A DNA stretch of 64,000 bases. Origin: Streptococcaceae bacterium AF77-01CM03A (GTDB lineage Bacteria; Bacillota; Bacilli; Lactobacillales; Streptococcaceae). Position numbers and translations under genes: made by a program. How positions within the stretch are numbered: the stretch's first letter is position 1; each line of letters begins with the position of its first letter. Location: the NCBI GenBank assembly GCA_027665725.1, contig JAQDDS010000001.1:496001-560000 (forward strand). Direction: 5' to 3'. Below are positions 25,096-36,870 of the stretch, one piece after another. The notes below the pieces were generated by a model. That model was given only the letters and a program-made list of their open reading frames with translations, was not told the origin of the DNA and did not search any database.

Positions 25096-26254
25096 AACGT
25101 CCCTCCTTTATAAGAGAAATGACTGCTTTTTTTATAAGTAATGGAGGTATACCTTCTCCAATAACTTTGCGAATAAAAACTTCTTTTGCCCATTTAGGAA
25201 TATTCCAATCTAGTGGTAATGAAGAAAGAATGATTAATTCATATATTGATAGAGCTCGTGGATCAGAATATTCACGAAGTTCGTCATTATCACTATCTAC
25301 AATACATCTTCCTGGATGCACAGTAGAAAATGCTGATATTACACCACTATTTTGCATTATTGTTGTTGCGGGCTTTTCCCAAAACATTCTCATGTATGTT
25401 CTAGGTGCTCCCTTAATTCTTCGCCCCTTTGTCATAGGGAAGAATTTATCATTTTTAAATGCTGAAGTCCCGCTAGGAGTATGAATCATCCACTCAACTT
25501 GTTTCCAGCTATGAGTAGGAGGATAATGCCATTTTGACACTTTTAAACCTTCTAATTTCTTTATTTCATAATCAGGAAATCGCCACTGCTCATCCTTTTC
25601 TCTTATATGTGGATCCAACGAAGGAAGTGAACCTATAGCATCCTGCAACGTTATAATTTTTTCCTCTTTTGGAGGAAATTCCCATTTAACTCCTTCAGAT
25701 TTTAAGGTCATTAGATAGATATACCGCTGTCTTGATTGTGGGATCCCATAATCCATTGTATTAACAATACGATCTGTATTGATATTGTAAATAGCACCTA
25801 ATTCTCGCTCTATATAGTCAGGAATAAAAATATACTCATCGTTATATAATATCTGCGTATGTTGCTGCATTGTAACATTTTCAATAATGACAAATCTAGG
25901 TTTCAATTCTTTTATTGCTTCTACTGCATAGTGGACAAGAAAATTCCTAGAATCTTTAGGATCTTTTCTACCCGCATTTGACATCCCTTGACAAGGGGGA
26001 GTAGCAATAACCATTTCAACACCAGCTTCTTTTGCACTCAACATCACTTTATCGAAAACTTCACTATCTGTAATATCACCTTGGATAATATTAACATCTG
26101 GATATAAATGTGAATAAAACTTACATCTATCCTCTAAAAGTTCATTAGCAACACACACATCCACACCTAAATCCGATAAATAAGTCTCTGCTATACCAAC
26201 ATTTGAAAATAGGGAAAGTGCTTTGACTCTTTTTTTAAATTTTACATCACTCAC
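25085..26254 (-). CDS. DNA (cytosine-5-)-methyltransferase 2 of the LlaJI-type system
   Basis: A 389-residue m5C methyltransferase. Motif I is LSLFSNVGIAETYL (near residue 14), motif IV is ATPPCQGMSNAGR with the catalytic Cys (near 86), motif VI is FVIIENV and motif VIII is GIPQSRQRYIYL. The target-recognition part lies between about 215 and 320. The start is GTG, eight bases inside the end of the first methyltransferase gene, so translation is coupled. It is paralogous to its neighbour; two enzymes are expected where the target is asymmetric, each modifying one strand. Confidence 0.92.
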   Translation of the reverse strand: MSDVKFKKRVKALSLFSNVGIAETYLSDLGVDVCVANELLEDRCKFYSHLYPDVNIIQGDITDSEVFDKVMLSAKEAGVEMVIATPPCQGMSNAGRKDPKDSRNFLVHYAVEAIKELKPRFVIIENVTMQQHTQILYNDEYIFIPDYIERELGAIYNINTDRIVNTMDYGIPQSRQRYIYLMTLKSEGVKWEFPPKEEKIITLQDAIGSLPSLDPHIREKDEQWRFPDYEIKKLEGLKVSKWHYPPTHSWKQVEWMIHTPSGTSAFKNDKFFPMTKGRRIKGAPRTYMRMFWEKPATTIMQNSGVISAFSTVHPGRCIVDSDNDELREYSDPRALSIYELIILSSLPLDWNIPKWAKEVFIRKVIGEGIPPLLIKKAVISLIKEGRYDR

Positions 26255-27623
26255 TTAATAATTGCTCCAATCTTATTATTGCTTGCTCAATTAACTTCGG
26301 TGGAACTCCCTCACCAAGAATTTCACGTATTAGATTACTACTAGCATTATCAGGAATATTCCAATCATCAGGTAATGAAGACACTCTCATTAATTCGAAA
26401 ATCGATAAAACCCTAGCATCAGACCAAATTCGTTCTTCTTCATTAGCAGAATCAACAATCGCATATCCGGGATGCCCATTTTCTTGAGAGCCAATCCTAC
26501 TTGTATATTTAGTTACAGTATACGCTGGTTTATCCCACCATTGTCTTTTATAAGTATTTTTATATCCTTTAGATTTTGTCCCATCTGCTAAAGTAGGATA
26601 GTACTTTTCATTCTCCCAAGCTGAACACCCCTCTGGTGTATGCATCATTGCAATAACATGTCTATACTTATGCTTTGGTGGAAAATGCCATTTCGATACA
26701 GCAAGTCCTCTTTCTTTTTTTATATAGTAATCTGGGAACAGCCTAAATCTTTCTTCCTCACTAATATCTGTGACATCAGGATCCAATGATGGTAAGTCAC
26801 CAATAGCATCACGCATAGTCACAATTTTAGTTGATGGCTCTGGAAATTCCCACTGAATGTTAGTATCAATTCTCGATAAGAGATACACACAACGTTCTCT
26901 CGACTGAGCAACTCCATAATTTTTAGCACTGACAACTTTATTCTCATTAAATCTATATTCCTCTCCCAACTCCGCGACAAGATAATCATTAATTAAAACC
27001 CACTCACCATTGATTTCAATCATCGTATTTAGAATCTCTGGAACATTTTCAATAATTACGAATTTAGGTTTAAGTTGTTTGATTGCTTCAACTACAACCA
27101 TGATTAACCTATTTCTAGGATCATCTTTAAGTTTCTTACCAGCAGTACTCATCCCCTGACAAGGAGGAGTTGCTATTAAAAAATCACATTTTTTGTCTAT
27201 AGCTGCTTTGATAACTTTATCATAAATTTCTTTATCGGTTAAGTCTCCTTGAAATACATTTACATTAGGATAAAGATGTTTGTATATTCTCACTCGCTCA
27301 GGTAATAACTCAGCAGCAACCTTCACATCAATACCATGCTTTTCAAAATAAGTTTCTGCTACTCCAGCACTCGCAAATAATGAAACAGCTCTAAAATTCA
27401 TTTTATCCTGCTCCAATTCTTCTTTTGTTCCTTCTAGTGTAAGTAAGTCACCAATCTCACAATCAAATAACTTACACAATTTTTCAATTGTTTCAAAATC
27501 TATCCTAGTAGCTCTATCATGATAAAGTTGAGTAATAGTACTTCTAGCTAACTTTGTTTGTTTATGAACATCTTGTATGCACAATCTTGATTTCCCCATC
27601 AAAGTGGAAAGATGACATTTCAT
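26247..27623 (-). CDS. DNA (cytosine-5-)-methyltransferase 1 with N-terminal HTH regulator domain
   Basis: A 458-residue protein. Residues 1-70 form an XRE-type helix-turn-helix (CIQDVHKQTKLARSTITQLY; IDFETIEKLCKLFDCEIGDLL). The m5C methyltransferase follows: VSLFASAGVAETYF (motif I), ATPPCQGMSTAGKK (motif IV), VIIENVPE (VI) and NYGVAQSRERCVYL (VIII). It is first in the operon, with GGAGGAG before the ATG. In the LlaJI system the equivalent methylase represses its own promoter and methylation also tunes expression; the HTH here suggests the same. Confidence 0.93.
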   Translation of the reverse strand: MKCHLSTLMGKSRLCIQDVHKQTKLARSTITQLYHDRATRIDFETIEKLCKLFDCEIGDLLTLEGTKEELEQDKMNFRAVSLFASAGVAETYFEKHGIDVKVAAELLPERVRIYKHLYPNVNVFQGDLTDKEIYDKVIKAAIDKKCDFLIATPPCQGMSTAGKKLKDDPRNRLIMVVVEAIKQLKPKFVIIENVPEILNTMIEINGEWVLINDYLVAELGEEYRFNENKVVSAKNYGVAQSRERCVYLLSRIDTNIQWEFPEPSTKIVTMRDAIGDLPSLDPDVTDISEEERFRLFPDYYIKKERGLAVSKWHFPPKHKYRHVIAMMHTPEGCSAWENEKYYPTLADGTKSKGYKNTYKRQWWDKPAYTVTKYTSRIGSQENGHPGYAIVDSANEEERIWSDARVLSIFELMRVSSLPDDWNIPDNASSNLIREILGEGVPPKLIEQAIIRLEQLLSE

Positions 27624-27656
27624 TAATTACTCCTCCAGTTAAATAAATCTTTAAAT

Positions 27657-27665
27657 ATTATACCA
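27657..27665 (-). promoter_or_regulatory. Extended -10 promoter of the restriction-modification operon
   Basis: TGGTATAAT on the minus strand, 34 bases before the methyltransferase ATG. The -35 region is poor, which is compatible with a regulated promoter bound by the N-terminal HTH of the first enzyme. Confidence 0.55.
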
Positions 27666-27765
27666 CAAATAAAGCGGATGCACTACATTTTAAACGGCTT
27701 TTAGTTAGTTGTCTTTTTTAAAGCACATAAAATAATTTTAGCTAAAAACATTATTTTCTTTTGAT

Positions 27766-27793
27766 AAAAAAACCACTGTTAATAGTGGTTTTT
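27766..27793 (-). terminator. Terminator of rlmD
   Basis: On the minus strand AAAACCACT pairs with AGTGGTTTT around TATTAAC, followed by a T run. Confidence 0.75.
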
Positions 27794-27816
27794 AAAATCC
27801 CTTTCATTAAAAGATT

Positions 27817-29184
<1,368 letters not shown>

Positions 29185-29196
29185 CTATGAGTCGTC

Positions 29197-29226
29197 AAAA
29201 AAAGACGGCAACAATCCTGTTACCAT
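29197..29226 (-). terminator. Terminator of the DUF1002 gene
   Basis: On the minus strand GATGGTAACA pairs with TGTTGCCGTC (two wobble pairs) around GGAT, followed by seven T residues. Confidence 0.75.
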
Positions 29227-29246
29227 CTATTATACCATGAATTGAC

Positions 29247-30221
29247 CTAAGCACCAAAACTCTTGAAGAAATCAAGGATAGCTTGCCAAATTGAACTAAG
29301 GATGTTTCCACCGTCTTGAATAGCTTTATTGGCATCAAAGTTTAGGTCGATATTGCTGAAACTATCACCTGCTTGTGCAACGATACTTTGTTTCAGATCT
29401 TTTAGCGTCTTAGTAAAGTCTTCGTTATTAAGAATATCGCTCTTTGAAAGATTGAATGCAAAGTTGATGATGACATTGACTTGGTTGCCTGTAACCACTT
29501 GATCCAGTTTGTAGTTCTTCAAAGTATCTTCGACAATCTTACGAACATCATCTTCTGTAAGTTCACCCTTAGACTCTTTAGCCTTAGCGACTGCAGCTTT
29601 GATATCAGCAAGGGCTACGTTCAGTTTATTAGCATCAAAGCCTGATTTGTCCTTGTTTTCATCATTGATATCTGACAAGGCTTTTAACTCTTCCTGAGCT
29701 AAGTCTTTATTTTCTTGTGGAAGTTGGACACCATTGGACTCAAGAGAATAGTAAATACCAGCTAGGGCACTTTCACCAGTAACTGGGATTGGTGCCGCAA
29801 CGGTGATACGCGCGTGCTCCACACCCAAGGTAACAGCCGCATTACGGTACATATCTTGCGTCACTTTAGTGATGTTTTCAGGTGTTTCAATCTTCACCTC
29901 AAGCGGAGATTTTTCTCCTAATTTTTGAATTTTTGCTGATGAATAAAGCTGAAGACTCGAATCGTTGGCTACATTCATAATCTTTGAGTAGACATCTGGT
30001 GTCATGGTCTTCAAATCTTTAGTATCTTTAGAGGCATCATAGCCAAGTTTTTTAAGTGTTTGATTTTTTTGATCTTCCGTTAGTGAAGAACCTAAGACAT
30101 ACTCAGGTTGAACATAGGTTTCATCAATTACTTTTTGAACATCAGTAGCTGCCTGGGCGCTTTGCAGTGTTGCAACTGCTAAAAGTACTGCAGCGCTAGT
30201 CAGAAAGAATTTCTTTCGCAT
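29247..30221 (-). CDS. Secreted DUF1002 domain protein
   Basis: A 324-residue protein with a clear signal peptide (MRKKFFLTSAAVLLAVATL, cleavage likely after AQAA near residue 25). The mature part has GSSLTEDQKNQTLKKLGYDA, the ARITVAAPIPVTGESALAGIY block near 145 typical of DUF1002, and a C-terminal SSIWQAILDFFKSF amphipathic helix. It is exported and function is unknown. GGAGGAACG precedes the ATG. It is monocistronic, with its own terminator and a repeat element upstream. Confidence 0.85.
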   Translation of the reverse strand: MRKKFFLTSAAVLLAVATLQSAQAATDVQKVIDETYVQPEYVLGSSLTEDQKNQTLKKLGYDASKDTKDLKTMTPDVYSKIMNVANDSSLQLYSSAKIQKLGEKSPLEVKIETPENITKVTQDMYRNAAVTLGVEHARITVAAPIPVTGESALAGIYYSLESNGVQLPQENKDLAQEELKALSDINDENKDKSGFDANKLNVALADIKAAVAKAKESKGELTEDDVRKIVEDTLKNYKLDQVVTGNQVNVIINFAFNLSKSDILNNEDFTKTLKDLKQSIVAQAGDSFSNIDLNFDANKAIQDGGNILSSIWQAILDFFKSFGA

Positions 30222-30280
30222 GAGACGTTCCTCCTTTTCTCCTCTAGCATATTAAAGTATCCTTAAAGAAAACTTATAAA

Positions 30281-30458
30281 AGAGGCTGGGACAAAAGTCC
30301 TAGCCTCTCAATTGTCTTTGGATTGTCGAGCAAGACGCAGTGGTTGAGTGGGCTCTAGTAGACTGATTGCATCAGCTTTTACAGCCCTACTCAACTGTGC
30401 AGAGGTGGGACAACGAAATCGAATTCTAGCGAATTAACGATTTCTGCCCCACTCTCTT
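30281..30458. repeat. Streptococcal intergenic repeat, GGGAC/GAAATC hairpin family (copy 1)
   Basis: The element of about 178 bases starts with the hairpin GAGGCTGGGAC...GTCC-AGCCTC and ends with a longer hairpin carrying GTGGGACAACGAAATCG and CGATTTCTGCCCCAC arms. Its middle contains GACGCAGTGGTTGA. A second copy of the same architecture lies at 38671-38840. The hairpins may also act as terminators for pvaA. Confidence 0.65.
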
Positions 30459-31059
30459 AAAATAGATTAAAAATCTTCATAATATAGAGATTTAGTTGAA
30501 CCTGTCTAGAGTAATAATAGTTTCCTCCATCTACATATAGTTCTCCACCTTGAAAAATTGAAATTGGATTGATGTAGCGATAGGTTTTTCCTGTTGTATT
30601 CCCTAGTATCGGCGCAACTGTATCTCTGGAGTATTGCTTAGCAAGTGCAAGAGTATTCTTTTTCCCATTTTGAGCGATGAAATCGATATAAGCAGGTCCA
30701 AAGTTATAAGCTTGAATGGCTGTCCAGACATCCACTCCTTTTTCTTGAGCTAGATAGAGATTTTCCGTCAAGGTTTGAACTCCCTGACGAATACTACTTG
30801 CATTATCGTTTATGGTATCAGTAGAGCCGCTAGCAGATTCACTTGACTGCATCACGTCTCCTTCTTTACCCTTAGTTTCTGTATAGATCATAGCGAGCAC
30901 AAGCTCTTCGTTTGCTGGAGTATCTCTTTCGTTCAAGATTTCACGTACCATGGGTTGATAGGTCATAACTTGTTTGACATCCTGGCGAATGAGATAAGCT
31001 TTATATCCAACGAAAAGGAAGATTGCTAGCACTAGCACTCTTCGTATCAATTTAAACAT
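30457..31059 (-). CDS. pvaA: PvaA-like lysozyme-fold protein
   Basis: A 200-residue membrane-anchored or secreted protein: one N-terminal hydrophobic helix ([15 protein letters not shown]) followed by a goose-type-lysozyme-like domain. [20 protein letters not shown] contains the candidate catalytic Glu near residue 57, and [18 protein letters not shown] is the usual substrate-groove block. It corresponds to the pneumococcal surface protein PvaA, predicted to cleave peptidoglycan. The start overlaps the preceding gene's stop by one base. Confidence 0.85.
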   Translation of the reverse strand: MFKLIRRVLVLAIFLFVGYKAYLIRQDVKQVMTYQPMVREILNERDTPANEELVLAMIYTETKGKEGDVMQSSESASGSTDTINDNASSIRQGVQTLTENLYLAQEKGVDVWTAIQAYNFGPAYIDFIAQNGKKNTLALAKQYSRDTVAPILGNTTGKTYRYINPISIFQGGELYVDGGNYYYSRQVQLNLYIMKIFNLF

Positions 31060-32033
31060 TATTTATTTTGAATATCCTCGATATTTTTGATTAAGATAGA
31101 ATAGGTTCCATTATCATTCTGGATAAACTCAACAGATTCTGCATCTTGATAGACATTGTTTGGTACGATAAGTTCAATTCCGTTTGACAAGGAAAGTTTC
31201 TGATTCTCAAATCTCTTCAACTGACGACTGGCATCAATCTCATCAAACTGTACTGGCTCTGGTACTGCTTCTTTGACCTGGTCAATGAAGCTAAGTCGAG
31301 CAGTAAGATTATTGTCAAAAAGATCATTGGCTAATTTTTCTGGAGAAAGCTCATTATTCTCTTCAAGATTATTAAAAATTGCTGATTTTACCTTGGATTG
31401 AAATTGAAAATCATCTGTGTTAAAGGTTTCGGCAATCTTTTGAGCCGTTTTTTCTAGTTCCTTAATGGATTTCTTAGGTGAAATCTTTGGTTGTGCTTGG
31501 ATAAGATTCTCAGAAAAATAGTTTAAAAAGGCTCCATTATACTTGATGCGTTTTTCAATCAAGTGATACTTGCGACTTTGGAGGTTAACAACTAGGGCTT
31601 CATCTGCTCCAGTTCCAAATCCAGGTAAGTTATTTTGAGTCAGTTTGATTGGATTGTCAACCTCACCACCTAAGTGAGTCAAGGTTTCACGCAATGCAAT
31701 GCGTAAAAATGCAAAGTGTTCAACTCCCTCTTTTGAAAACTGGACAAAAACCAAGTCATTTGTCTTTTGATTTTCAGATACAGAGAATTCCTCTTTCCAG
31801 AGATTGGCAATCGTCACAGATGTTTCCATTAGATCTTCTGTGATGTTGTTGAAAAAAGGATTATCTTCTTCGAAAATTCCAGTTTTGGCATCATCCGAAT
31901 AAACGCGCTCCACTTTTTTACGCAAGTATTCCTCGATTTTAGGAGTGATATTGAGAAGCTTATCCGCTAAGAACAACTCTGTATCATCAGGGCTGAACTG
32001 ATGGATAATGGCTTTCTTAATATAAATGTCCAT
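31059..32033 (-). CDS. Nucleoid-associated protein, NdpA/YejK-like
   Basis: A 324-residue member of the 37-kDa nucleoid-associated protein family, with [15 protein letters not shown] at the start, [17 protein letters not shown] near residue 145 and a charged helical C-terminal half. GAGG precedes the ATG. It lies between glyA and pvaA with six bases and one base of spacing or overlap, a gene order also seen in pneumococci. A DNA-associated role is inferred from the family. Confidence 0.85.
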   Translation of the reverse strand: MDIYIKKAIIHQFSPDDTELFLADKLLNITPKIEEYLRKKVERVYSDDAKTGIFEEDNPFFNNITEDLMETSVTIANLWKEEFSVSENQKTNDLVFVQFSKEGVEHFAFLRIALRETLTHLGGEVDNPIKLTQNNLPGFGTGADEALVVNLQSRKYHLIEKRIKYNGAFLNYFSENLIQAQPKISPKKSIKELEKTAQKIAETFNTDDFQFQSKVKSAIFNNLEENNELSPEKLANDLFDNNLTARLSFIDQVKEAVPEPVQFDEIDASRQLKRFENQKLSLSNGIELIVPNNVYQDAESVEFIQNDNGTYSILIKNIEDIQNK

Positions 32034-32039
32034 AAAATG

Positions 32040-33296
32040 TTAGTCCTCGTATAATGGGAAGGCATCTGTCAAGGCTTTGACTTCACTTCTCACTTCTTCT
32101 AAAACAGTTTCATTTTCTGCATTTTTAAGGGCTTTGATAATCAATTCAGCAACTTGACGGCTTTCTTTTTCACCAAAACCACGAGCAGTAATTGCTGCCG
32201 CTCCGATACGAATACCACTTGTCTTAAATGGTGACAATGTTTCGTAAGGAATTGAATTTTTATTAAGGGTAATGTTGACCTCATCCAATAAGTTTTGGGC
32301 TACTTTTCCACTTTCTACAACCTTTGTGACATCCACTAAGAAGAGGTGGTTTTCAGTACCACCAGAGATAATACGGAAATCAGAATCTTGCAAGAAGACA
32401 TCTGCCATAGCCTTGCTGTTCTTGATAACATTAGCAGCATATTCTTTAAAGGCTGGATCCAATACTTCTTTAAAGGCTACAGCCTTAGCAGCAACAACAT
32501 GCTCTAATGGTCCACCTTGGATACCTGGGAAAATAGCGGAATTGATTTTCTTAGCAAGGTCTTCGTCGTTCGTCAAAATCAACCCACCACGTGGTCCACG
32601 AAGAGTTTTGTGAGTTGTTGTCGTTGTGATATGTGCGTATGGAACTGGATTTGGATGAAGACCGGCTGCAACCAAGCCAGCAATGTGGGCCATGTCGACC
32701 ATGAGTTTTGCGCCCACAGCATCCGCAATTTCACGGAATTTTGAGAAATCAATAATGTGAGAATAGGCTGAGGCACCAGCAACGATAAGTTTTGGTTGCA
32801 CTTCCTGGGCTTGTTTCAAGATGGCTTCAAAGTCCAATAGCTCTGTCTCCGGATCAACGCTATATGAAACGAAGTTATAGGTTTGACCTGAGAAACTTAC
32901 AGGAGCTCCGTGAGTCAAGTGCCCACCCGCAGCTAAATCCATCCCCATAACTGTATCACCTGGTTCAATCAAGGCCATGTATGCTGCACAGTTAGCTTGA
33001 CTTCCTGAGTGAGGTTGGACATTGGCAAATTTAGCACCAAAGATTTCTTTCGCACGTTCAATAGCTAGACTTTCGATAACATCCACTACATCAGTACCAC
33101 CATAGTAACGACGTCCAGGATATCCTTCAGCATATTTATTAGTCAAGATAGAACCTTGCGCTGCCATTACAGCCTTAGATACAACGTTCTCTGAAGCGAT
33201 TAATTCAATATTATTTTGTTGGCGTTCTTCTTCTTTAGCAATAGCATTCCAAAGTTCTGCGTCATAAGCTTTAAAATCATCTTTATCAAAAATCAT
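32040..33296 (-). CDS. glyA: Serine hydroxymethyltransferase
   Basis: A 418-residue PLP enzyme interconverting serine plus tetrahydrofolate with glycine plus 5,10-methylenetetrahydrofolate. [51 protein letters not shown] and the PLP lysine in [15 protein letters not shown] near residue 230 are all intact at family length. It is preceded by GGAG and overlaps the acetyltransferase stop by four bases. It belongs to the tdk-prfA-prmC-sua5-GNAT-glyA run. Confidence 0.98.
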   Translation of the reverse strand: MIFDKDDFKAYDAELWNAIAKEEERQQNNIELIASENVVSKAVMAAQGSILTNKYAEGYPGRRYYGGTDVVDVIESLAIERAKEIFGAKFANVQPHSGSQANCAAYMALIEPGDTVMGMDLAAGGHLTHGAPVSFSGQTYNFVSYSVDPETELLDFEAILKQAQEVQPKLIVAGASAYSHIIDFSKFREIADAVGAKLMVDMAHIAGLVAAGLHPNPVPYAHITTTTTHKTLRGPRGGLILTNDEDLAKKINSAIFPGIQGGPLEHVVAAKAVAFKEVLDPAFKEYAANVIKNSKAMADVFLQDSDFRIISGGTENHLFLVDVTKVVESGKVAQNLLDEVNITLNKNSIPYETLSPFKTSGIRIGAAAITARGFGEKESRQVAELIIKALKNAENETVLEEVRSEVKALTDAFPLYED

Positions 33297-33739
33297 AGCT
33301 TTTCTCCTTTAATTAACTTAATAAATCGTTTCTGCATCTTATCACAAGTATAACCAACTTTTTCATAAAATGCATGCGCACCAATACGATGGTCTGCAGA
33401 ATTTAAACGTATAAATTTGTAGCCACGTTTTTCTGCTTCTTGCTCTAATCCTTGGAGCAAAGTTTTCCCGATGCCTTTACATTGTGTTTGAGGCAAAACA
33501 GCTAAAGCTAGGATGTTAAAACCTGCTTTTGAATAAAGGGATTCATAAACCTCAGCATGAACATAACCTAGTAAGTCATGATTGGTTGAATCCTCGAAAC
33601 CTAGCAGGAAGTGATGGGAATCTTGAGACAACTTAGCTAGTTGACTAGCCGTTTCCTCTGGACTAAAATCATAACCTAAAGCCTCTTTGTTAATCTCATA
33701 AATAGATGCAACATCTGTTGGTTTCAAAGCACGTAGCAT
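33293..33739 (-). CDS. GNAT family N-acetyltransferase
   Basis: I start at the ATG at 33739 ([16 protein letters not shown]), which has a strong GAGGAGG seven bases upstream and begins one base after the sua5 stop. The frame extends 13 codons further but without need. The 148-residue product has [27 protein letters not shown] near residue 80 (acetyl-CoA binding motif A) and [20 protein letters not shown] (motif B). The substrate is unknown. Coupling to sua5 and glyA may mean a translation-related role. Confidence 0.88.
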   Translation of the reverse strand: MLRALKPTDVASIYEINKEALGYDFSPEETASQLAKLSQDSHHFLLGFEDSTNHDLLGYVHAEVYESLYSKAGFNILALAVLPQTQCKGIGKTLLQGLEQEAEKRGYKFIRLNSADHRIGAHAFYEKVGYTCDKMQKRFIKLIKGEKL

Positions 33740-33740
33740 A

Positions 33741-34343
33741 TCATACCTCCTCAAAAGGAATTTCGGGAATCTTGGCAAGGATATCTTCTCGTGTAATCGC
33801 TCCTTGACGTAAAATTTTCACCTTGGCACCAGATAAGTCTAAAATAGTCGAATCTTGACCTGTTAAATAAGCATCATCTTCTATTCCCAGAACTTCTTGA
33901 CCGAAGTCTTTTAAAATTTCTTTAAAGCTAATACCACTTGCCTGACCTGACAGATTAGCAGATGGGCCAATTAATGGGCCGAAATCACGAATCAACTCCA
34001 GAGTTACAGGGTGACTCGGTATCCGAAAACCAACTGTCGTCAAGCCTGAATTGACCCAGTAGGGAACCTTGCCATTAGCTTCTAGGATAATGGTCAAAGG
34101 CCCAGGTAAAAAGTTTTCAACTAGTTGTTGTAAATAAGGCGGCTGATTCTTAGAAAAGTTCAAGATATCGTCTAGACTAGCGACATTGAGATTAAGTGCC
34201 TTGTCTCTTGGACGACCTTTAAGCTGGTAGATATGATCAACAGCTTTTTCATCTAGCGCTTTTGCAAAGAGACCATAAACTGTTTCTGTCGGCAAAACGA
34301 CAGCTCTACCTTTTTCCAACTCTTGCTTAATTTTCTCCATCAT
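33741..34343 (-). CDS. L-threonylcarbamoyladenylate synthase
   Basis: A YrdC/Sua5-domain protein of 200 residues; TTG 34346, ATG 34343 and ATG 34340 are all possible starts and I use 34343. VVLPTETVYGLFAKALDEKA, IYQLKGRPRDKALNLNV, GPLTIILEA, VGFRIPSHPV and LIGPSANLSGQASG are diagnostic. It makes the threonylcarbamoyl-AMP used in tRNA t6A37 formation. The 5' end overlaps prmC. It lacks the extra C-terminal Sua5 domain, so it is the short TsaC-like form. Confidence 0.93.
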   Translation of the reverse strand: MMEKIKQELEKGRAVVLPTETVYGLFAKALDEKAVDHIYQLKGRPRDKALNLNVASLDDILNFSKNQPPYLQQLVENFLPGPLTIILEANGKVPYWVNSGLTTVGFRIPSHPVTLELIRDFGPLIGPSANLSGQASGISFKEILKDFGQEVLGIEDDAYLTGQDSTILDLSGAKVKILRQGAITREDILAKIPEIPFEEV

Positions 34344-35163
34344 CAATGACTACCATCCTATCTTGGCCAAATTGGTCTTTGAGCGTTCGAACTCGTTTCT
34401 CGGGAAAATTTTCCGTAAAGAGAGCGGGCACACTTTGACCTTGTTTGTAGCCAATTTCGAGATAAATCTTACCACCATCATTTAGATAGTCCTTGGAGTC
34501 TTCCGCGATTCTACGGTAGATAGCTAGGCCATCCTCGTCAGCAAAAAGTGCCAAATGAGGTTCTGAATGCAAAACATTCAAGCCAACTTCTTCTTGATCT
34601 TCACGAGAAATGTATGGTGGATTGGATACAATTATATCATATTTTGAAGAAATTTCGGAGAAACAGTCAGATTTGATAAAAGAGAGATTTAGATTTTGAG
34701 CGTTAGCATTCTCCAACGATAAGTCTAAAGCATCCTGTGAAATATCCGCAGCTGTGACCGACCAATCTGGTCTATTTTTAGCTAAAGCAAGGGCTATTGC
34801 ACCGCTTCCTGTTCCGATATCTAGTACTTTGAGATTGTCCTTTAGATTCTCGGCTAGGATGAGCTCCACCAACTCTTCTGTCTCTGGGCGAGGAATCAAG
34901 ACTCGCTCATCAACCTTTAACTGCATCCCAAAAAATTCTGCATGACCGATAATGTACTGGGCAGGTATATGATTTGCCAGTTTCGTGTAAATTTCCTCTA
35001 CAAACTCTTTTTCTTCCTCTGTCACTTCTTGCTGGAGGGCAAAGACGAAGTCTGTAAAAGATAGATTTTTTAGGCTACGATAGACAAAGGAGAGGCTTTC
35101 TGCTTCCTCTCCTTGTGCTATTAACTTTTCCTCAAAATCTTTAAAAATTTGAGCTAATTTCAT
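34327..35163 (-). CDS. prmC: Release factor glutamine N5-methyltransferase
   Basis: A 278-residue protein with an N-terminal helical domain and a class I methyltransferase core: VLDIGTGSGAIALALA near residue 110, and the invariant IIVSNPPYISREDQ near residue 180 that binds the glutamine side chain. It methylates the GGQ glutamine of RF1 and RF2. Its start overlaps the stop of prfA, its own substrate gene, by one base, the classic prfA-prmC coupling. Confidence 0.96.
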   Translation of the reverse strand: MKLAQIFKDFEEKLIAQGEEAESLSFVYRSLKNLSFTDFVFALQQEVTEEEKEFVEEIYTKLANHIPAQYIIGHAEFFGMQLKVDERVLIPRPETEELVELILAENLKDNLKVLDIGTGSGAIALALAKNRPDWSVTAADISQDALDLSLENANAQNLNLSFIKSDCFSEISSKYDIIVSNPPYISREDQEEVGLNVLHSEPHLALFADEDGLAIYRRIAEDSKDYLNDGGKIYLEIGYKQGQSVPALFTENFPEKRVRTLKDQFGQDRMVVIDDGEN

Positions 35164-36242
35164 TATTTGTTTAATTCTTCCAATTTTTGTGTTTGGTCAT
35201 AAAGAACCAAGGCATCTACAACTTCATCCAATTTACCAGCTAGAATTGTATCAAGTTTTTGAAGGGTTAAGCCAATACGGTGGTCTGTGACACGGTTTTG
35301 TGGGAAGTTATAAGTACGGATACGCTCTGAACGGTCACCAGTACCGATAGTTGACTTACGCTCAGCATCTTGTTCATCTTGTGCAATCTGTGCAAAGTGA
35401 TCAGCAACACGCGCACGAATGATTTTCATGGCCTTCTCACGGTTTTTCTGCTGGGTACGTTCTTCCTGCATCTCAACCTTGATATTGGTTGGTAAGTGGA
35501 CGATACGAACTGCAGTCGCAACCTTGTTGACGTTCTGTCCACCAGCACCTGATGCATGGTAGATATCGACACGTAGGTCTTTCGGATCAATATCGTACTC
35601 TACTTCTTCTACCTCAGGCATGACAAGAACTGTTGCTGTTGAGGTATGAACACGGCCTTGACTTTCTGTCACAGGGACACGTTGCACACGGTGAGCACCA
35701 GACTCATACTTGAGTTTAGAATAAACTGACTGACCAGAAACCATGGCAACCACTTCTTTGAAACCACCGACACCGTTCATAGAAGCTTCCATAACTTCAA
35801 AGCGCCAGCCTTGAGCTTCAGCATACTTTTGATACATGGTTAGAAGGTCTCCAGCAAAAAGTGCTGCTTCGTCTCCACCAGCTGCCCCACGGATTTCAAG
35901 GATGATGTTCTTGTCATCGTTTGGATCCTTCGGAAGAAGCAAGATTTTCAATTTTTCTTCGTACTCTTCTTTTTCTGCCTTAGCATCCTTGAGTTCTTGC
36001 TTGGCCATTTCTTCCAAGTCAGCATCTCCGCCAGACTCTTTAATCATTTCTTCAGCATCAACGATGTTTTGAAGGACTTGTTTGTATTCACGGTAGGCTG
36101 TTACTGTGTCACGAGTCGAAGCTTCTTCCTTTGAAAGCTCCATGAAACGCTTAGTGTCAGAGACCACATCTGGGTCACTCAGCAATTCTCCTAATTCTTC
36201 ATAACGGTCTTCTACAGCTTGTAGTTGATCATAGATGTTCAT
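35163..36242 (-). CDS. prfA: Peptide chain release factor 1
   Basis: A 359-residue RF1. [15 protein letters not shown] (domain with the codon-recognition neighbourhood), [21 protein letters not shown] (GGQ motif near residue 235) and the C-terminal [14 protein letters not shown] are intact. It recognises UAA and UAG. It follows tdk by two bases and is followed by prmC with a one-base overlap. Confidence 0.98.
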   Translation of the reverse strand: MNIYDQLQAVEDRYEELGELLSDPDVVSDTKRFMELSKEEASTRDTVTAYREYKQVLQNIVDAEEMIKESGGDADLEEMAKQELKDAKAEKEEYEEKLKILLLPKDPNDDKNIILEIRGAAGGDEAALFAGDLLTMYQKYAEAQGWRFEVMEASMNGVGGFKEVVAMVSGQSVYSKLKYESGAHRVQRVPVTESQGRVHTSTATVLVMPEVEEVEYDIDPKDLRVDIYHASGAGGQNVNKVATAVRIVHLPTNIKVEMQEERTQQKNREKAMKIIRARVADHFAQIAQDEQDAERKSTIGTGDRSERIRTYNFPQNRVTDHRIGLTLQKLDTILAGKLDEVVDALVLYDQTQKLEELNK

Positions 36243-36244
36243 TC

Positions 36245-36829
36245 TTATTGATTCTCCTTATTGATTTCAGGCGCAAAATAATGTTTACGGCAAACCGAGA
36301 TATAGGTTTCATTACCACCTATCTGGATTTGTTCACCTTCATAAGTAGGTTTCCCATCTAACGTTCGTAGTACCATGGTCGCCTTTTTCTTACAATACTG
36401 ACAGATGGTTTTAATCTCATCAATCTTGTCTGCTAGTAACAATAGATGTCTAGATCCTTCAAAAAGTTCATTACGAAAGTCGTTCTTTAAACCAAATGCC
36501 ATAACAGGTATGTCTAACTCATCGACAACACGCGCTAGGTCGTAAACATGGTGACGCTTTAAAAATTGGGCTTCATCGACAAGAACACAGTAGGGCTTTT
36601 CAGGTAAATCTCGAATAAATCCAAAAATATCCGTAGTATCATCGATAGCAACTGCTGGTCTTTTCATCCCAATCCGACTTGAAACATAGCCAACACCATC
36701 TCTCGTATCAAGAGCTGAAGTCATGATGACAACACTTTTGCCTTGCTCCTCATAGTTATAGGCTACTTTAAGAATCTCAATGGTCTTTCCTGAATTCATA
36801 GTCCCATAACGATAATACAACTGTGCCAT
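36245..36829 (-). CDS. tdk: Thymidine kinase
   Basis: A 194-residue type II thymidine kinase: [17 protein letters not shown] (P-loop, near residue 8), [18 protein letters not shown] (Walker B with the catalytic Glu), and a zinc site from CQYCKKKA and the C-terminal CRKHYF. It phosphorylates thymidine for salvage. The ribosome site is weak. The promoter is the divergent one near 36871. Confidence 0.96.
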   Translation of the reverse strand: MAQLYYRYGTMNSGKTIEILKVAYNYEEQGKSVVIMTSALDTRDGVGYVSSRIGMKRPAVAIDDTTDIFGFIRDLPEKPYCVLVDEAQFLKRHHVYDLARVVDELDIPVMAFGLKNDFRNELFEGSRHLLLLADKIDEIKTICQYCKKKATMVLRTLDGKPTYEGEQIQIGGNETYISVCRKHYFAPEINKENQ

Positions 36830-36870
36830 GCTTCTAATTCACGTCCATTTCTAATTTTTTGCTACATTCT

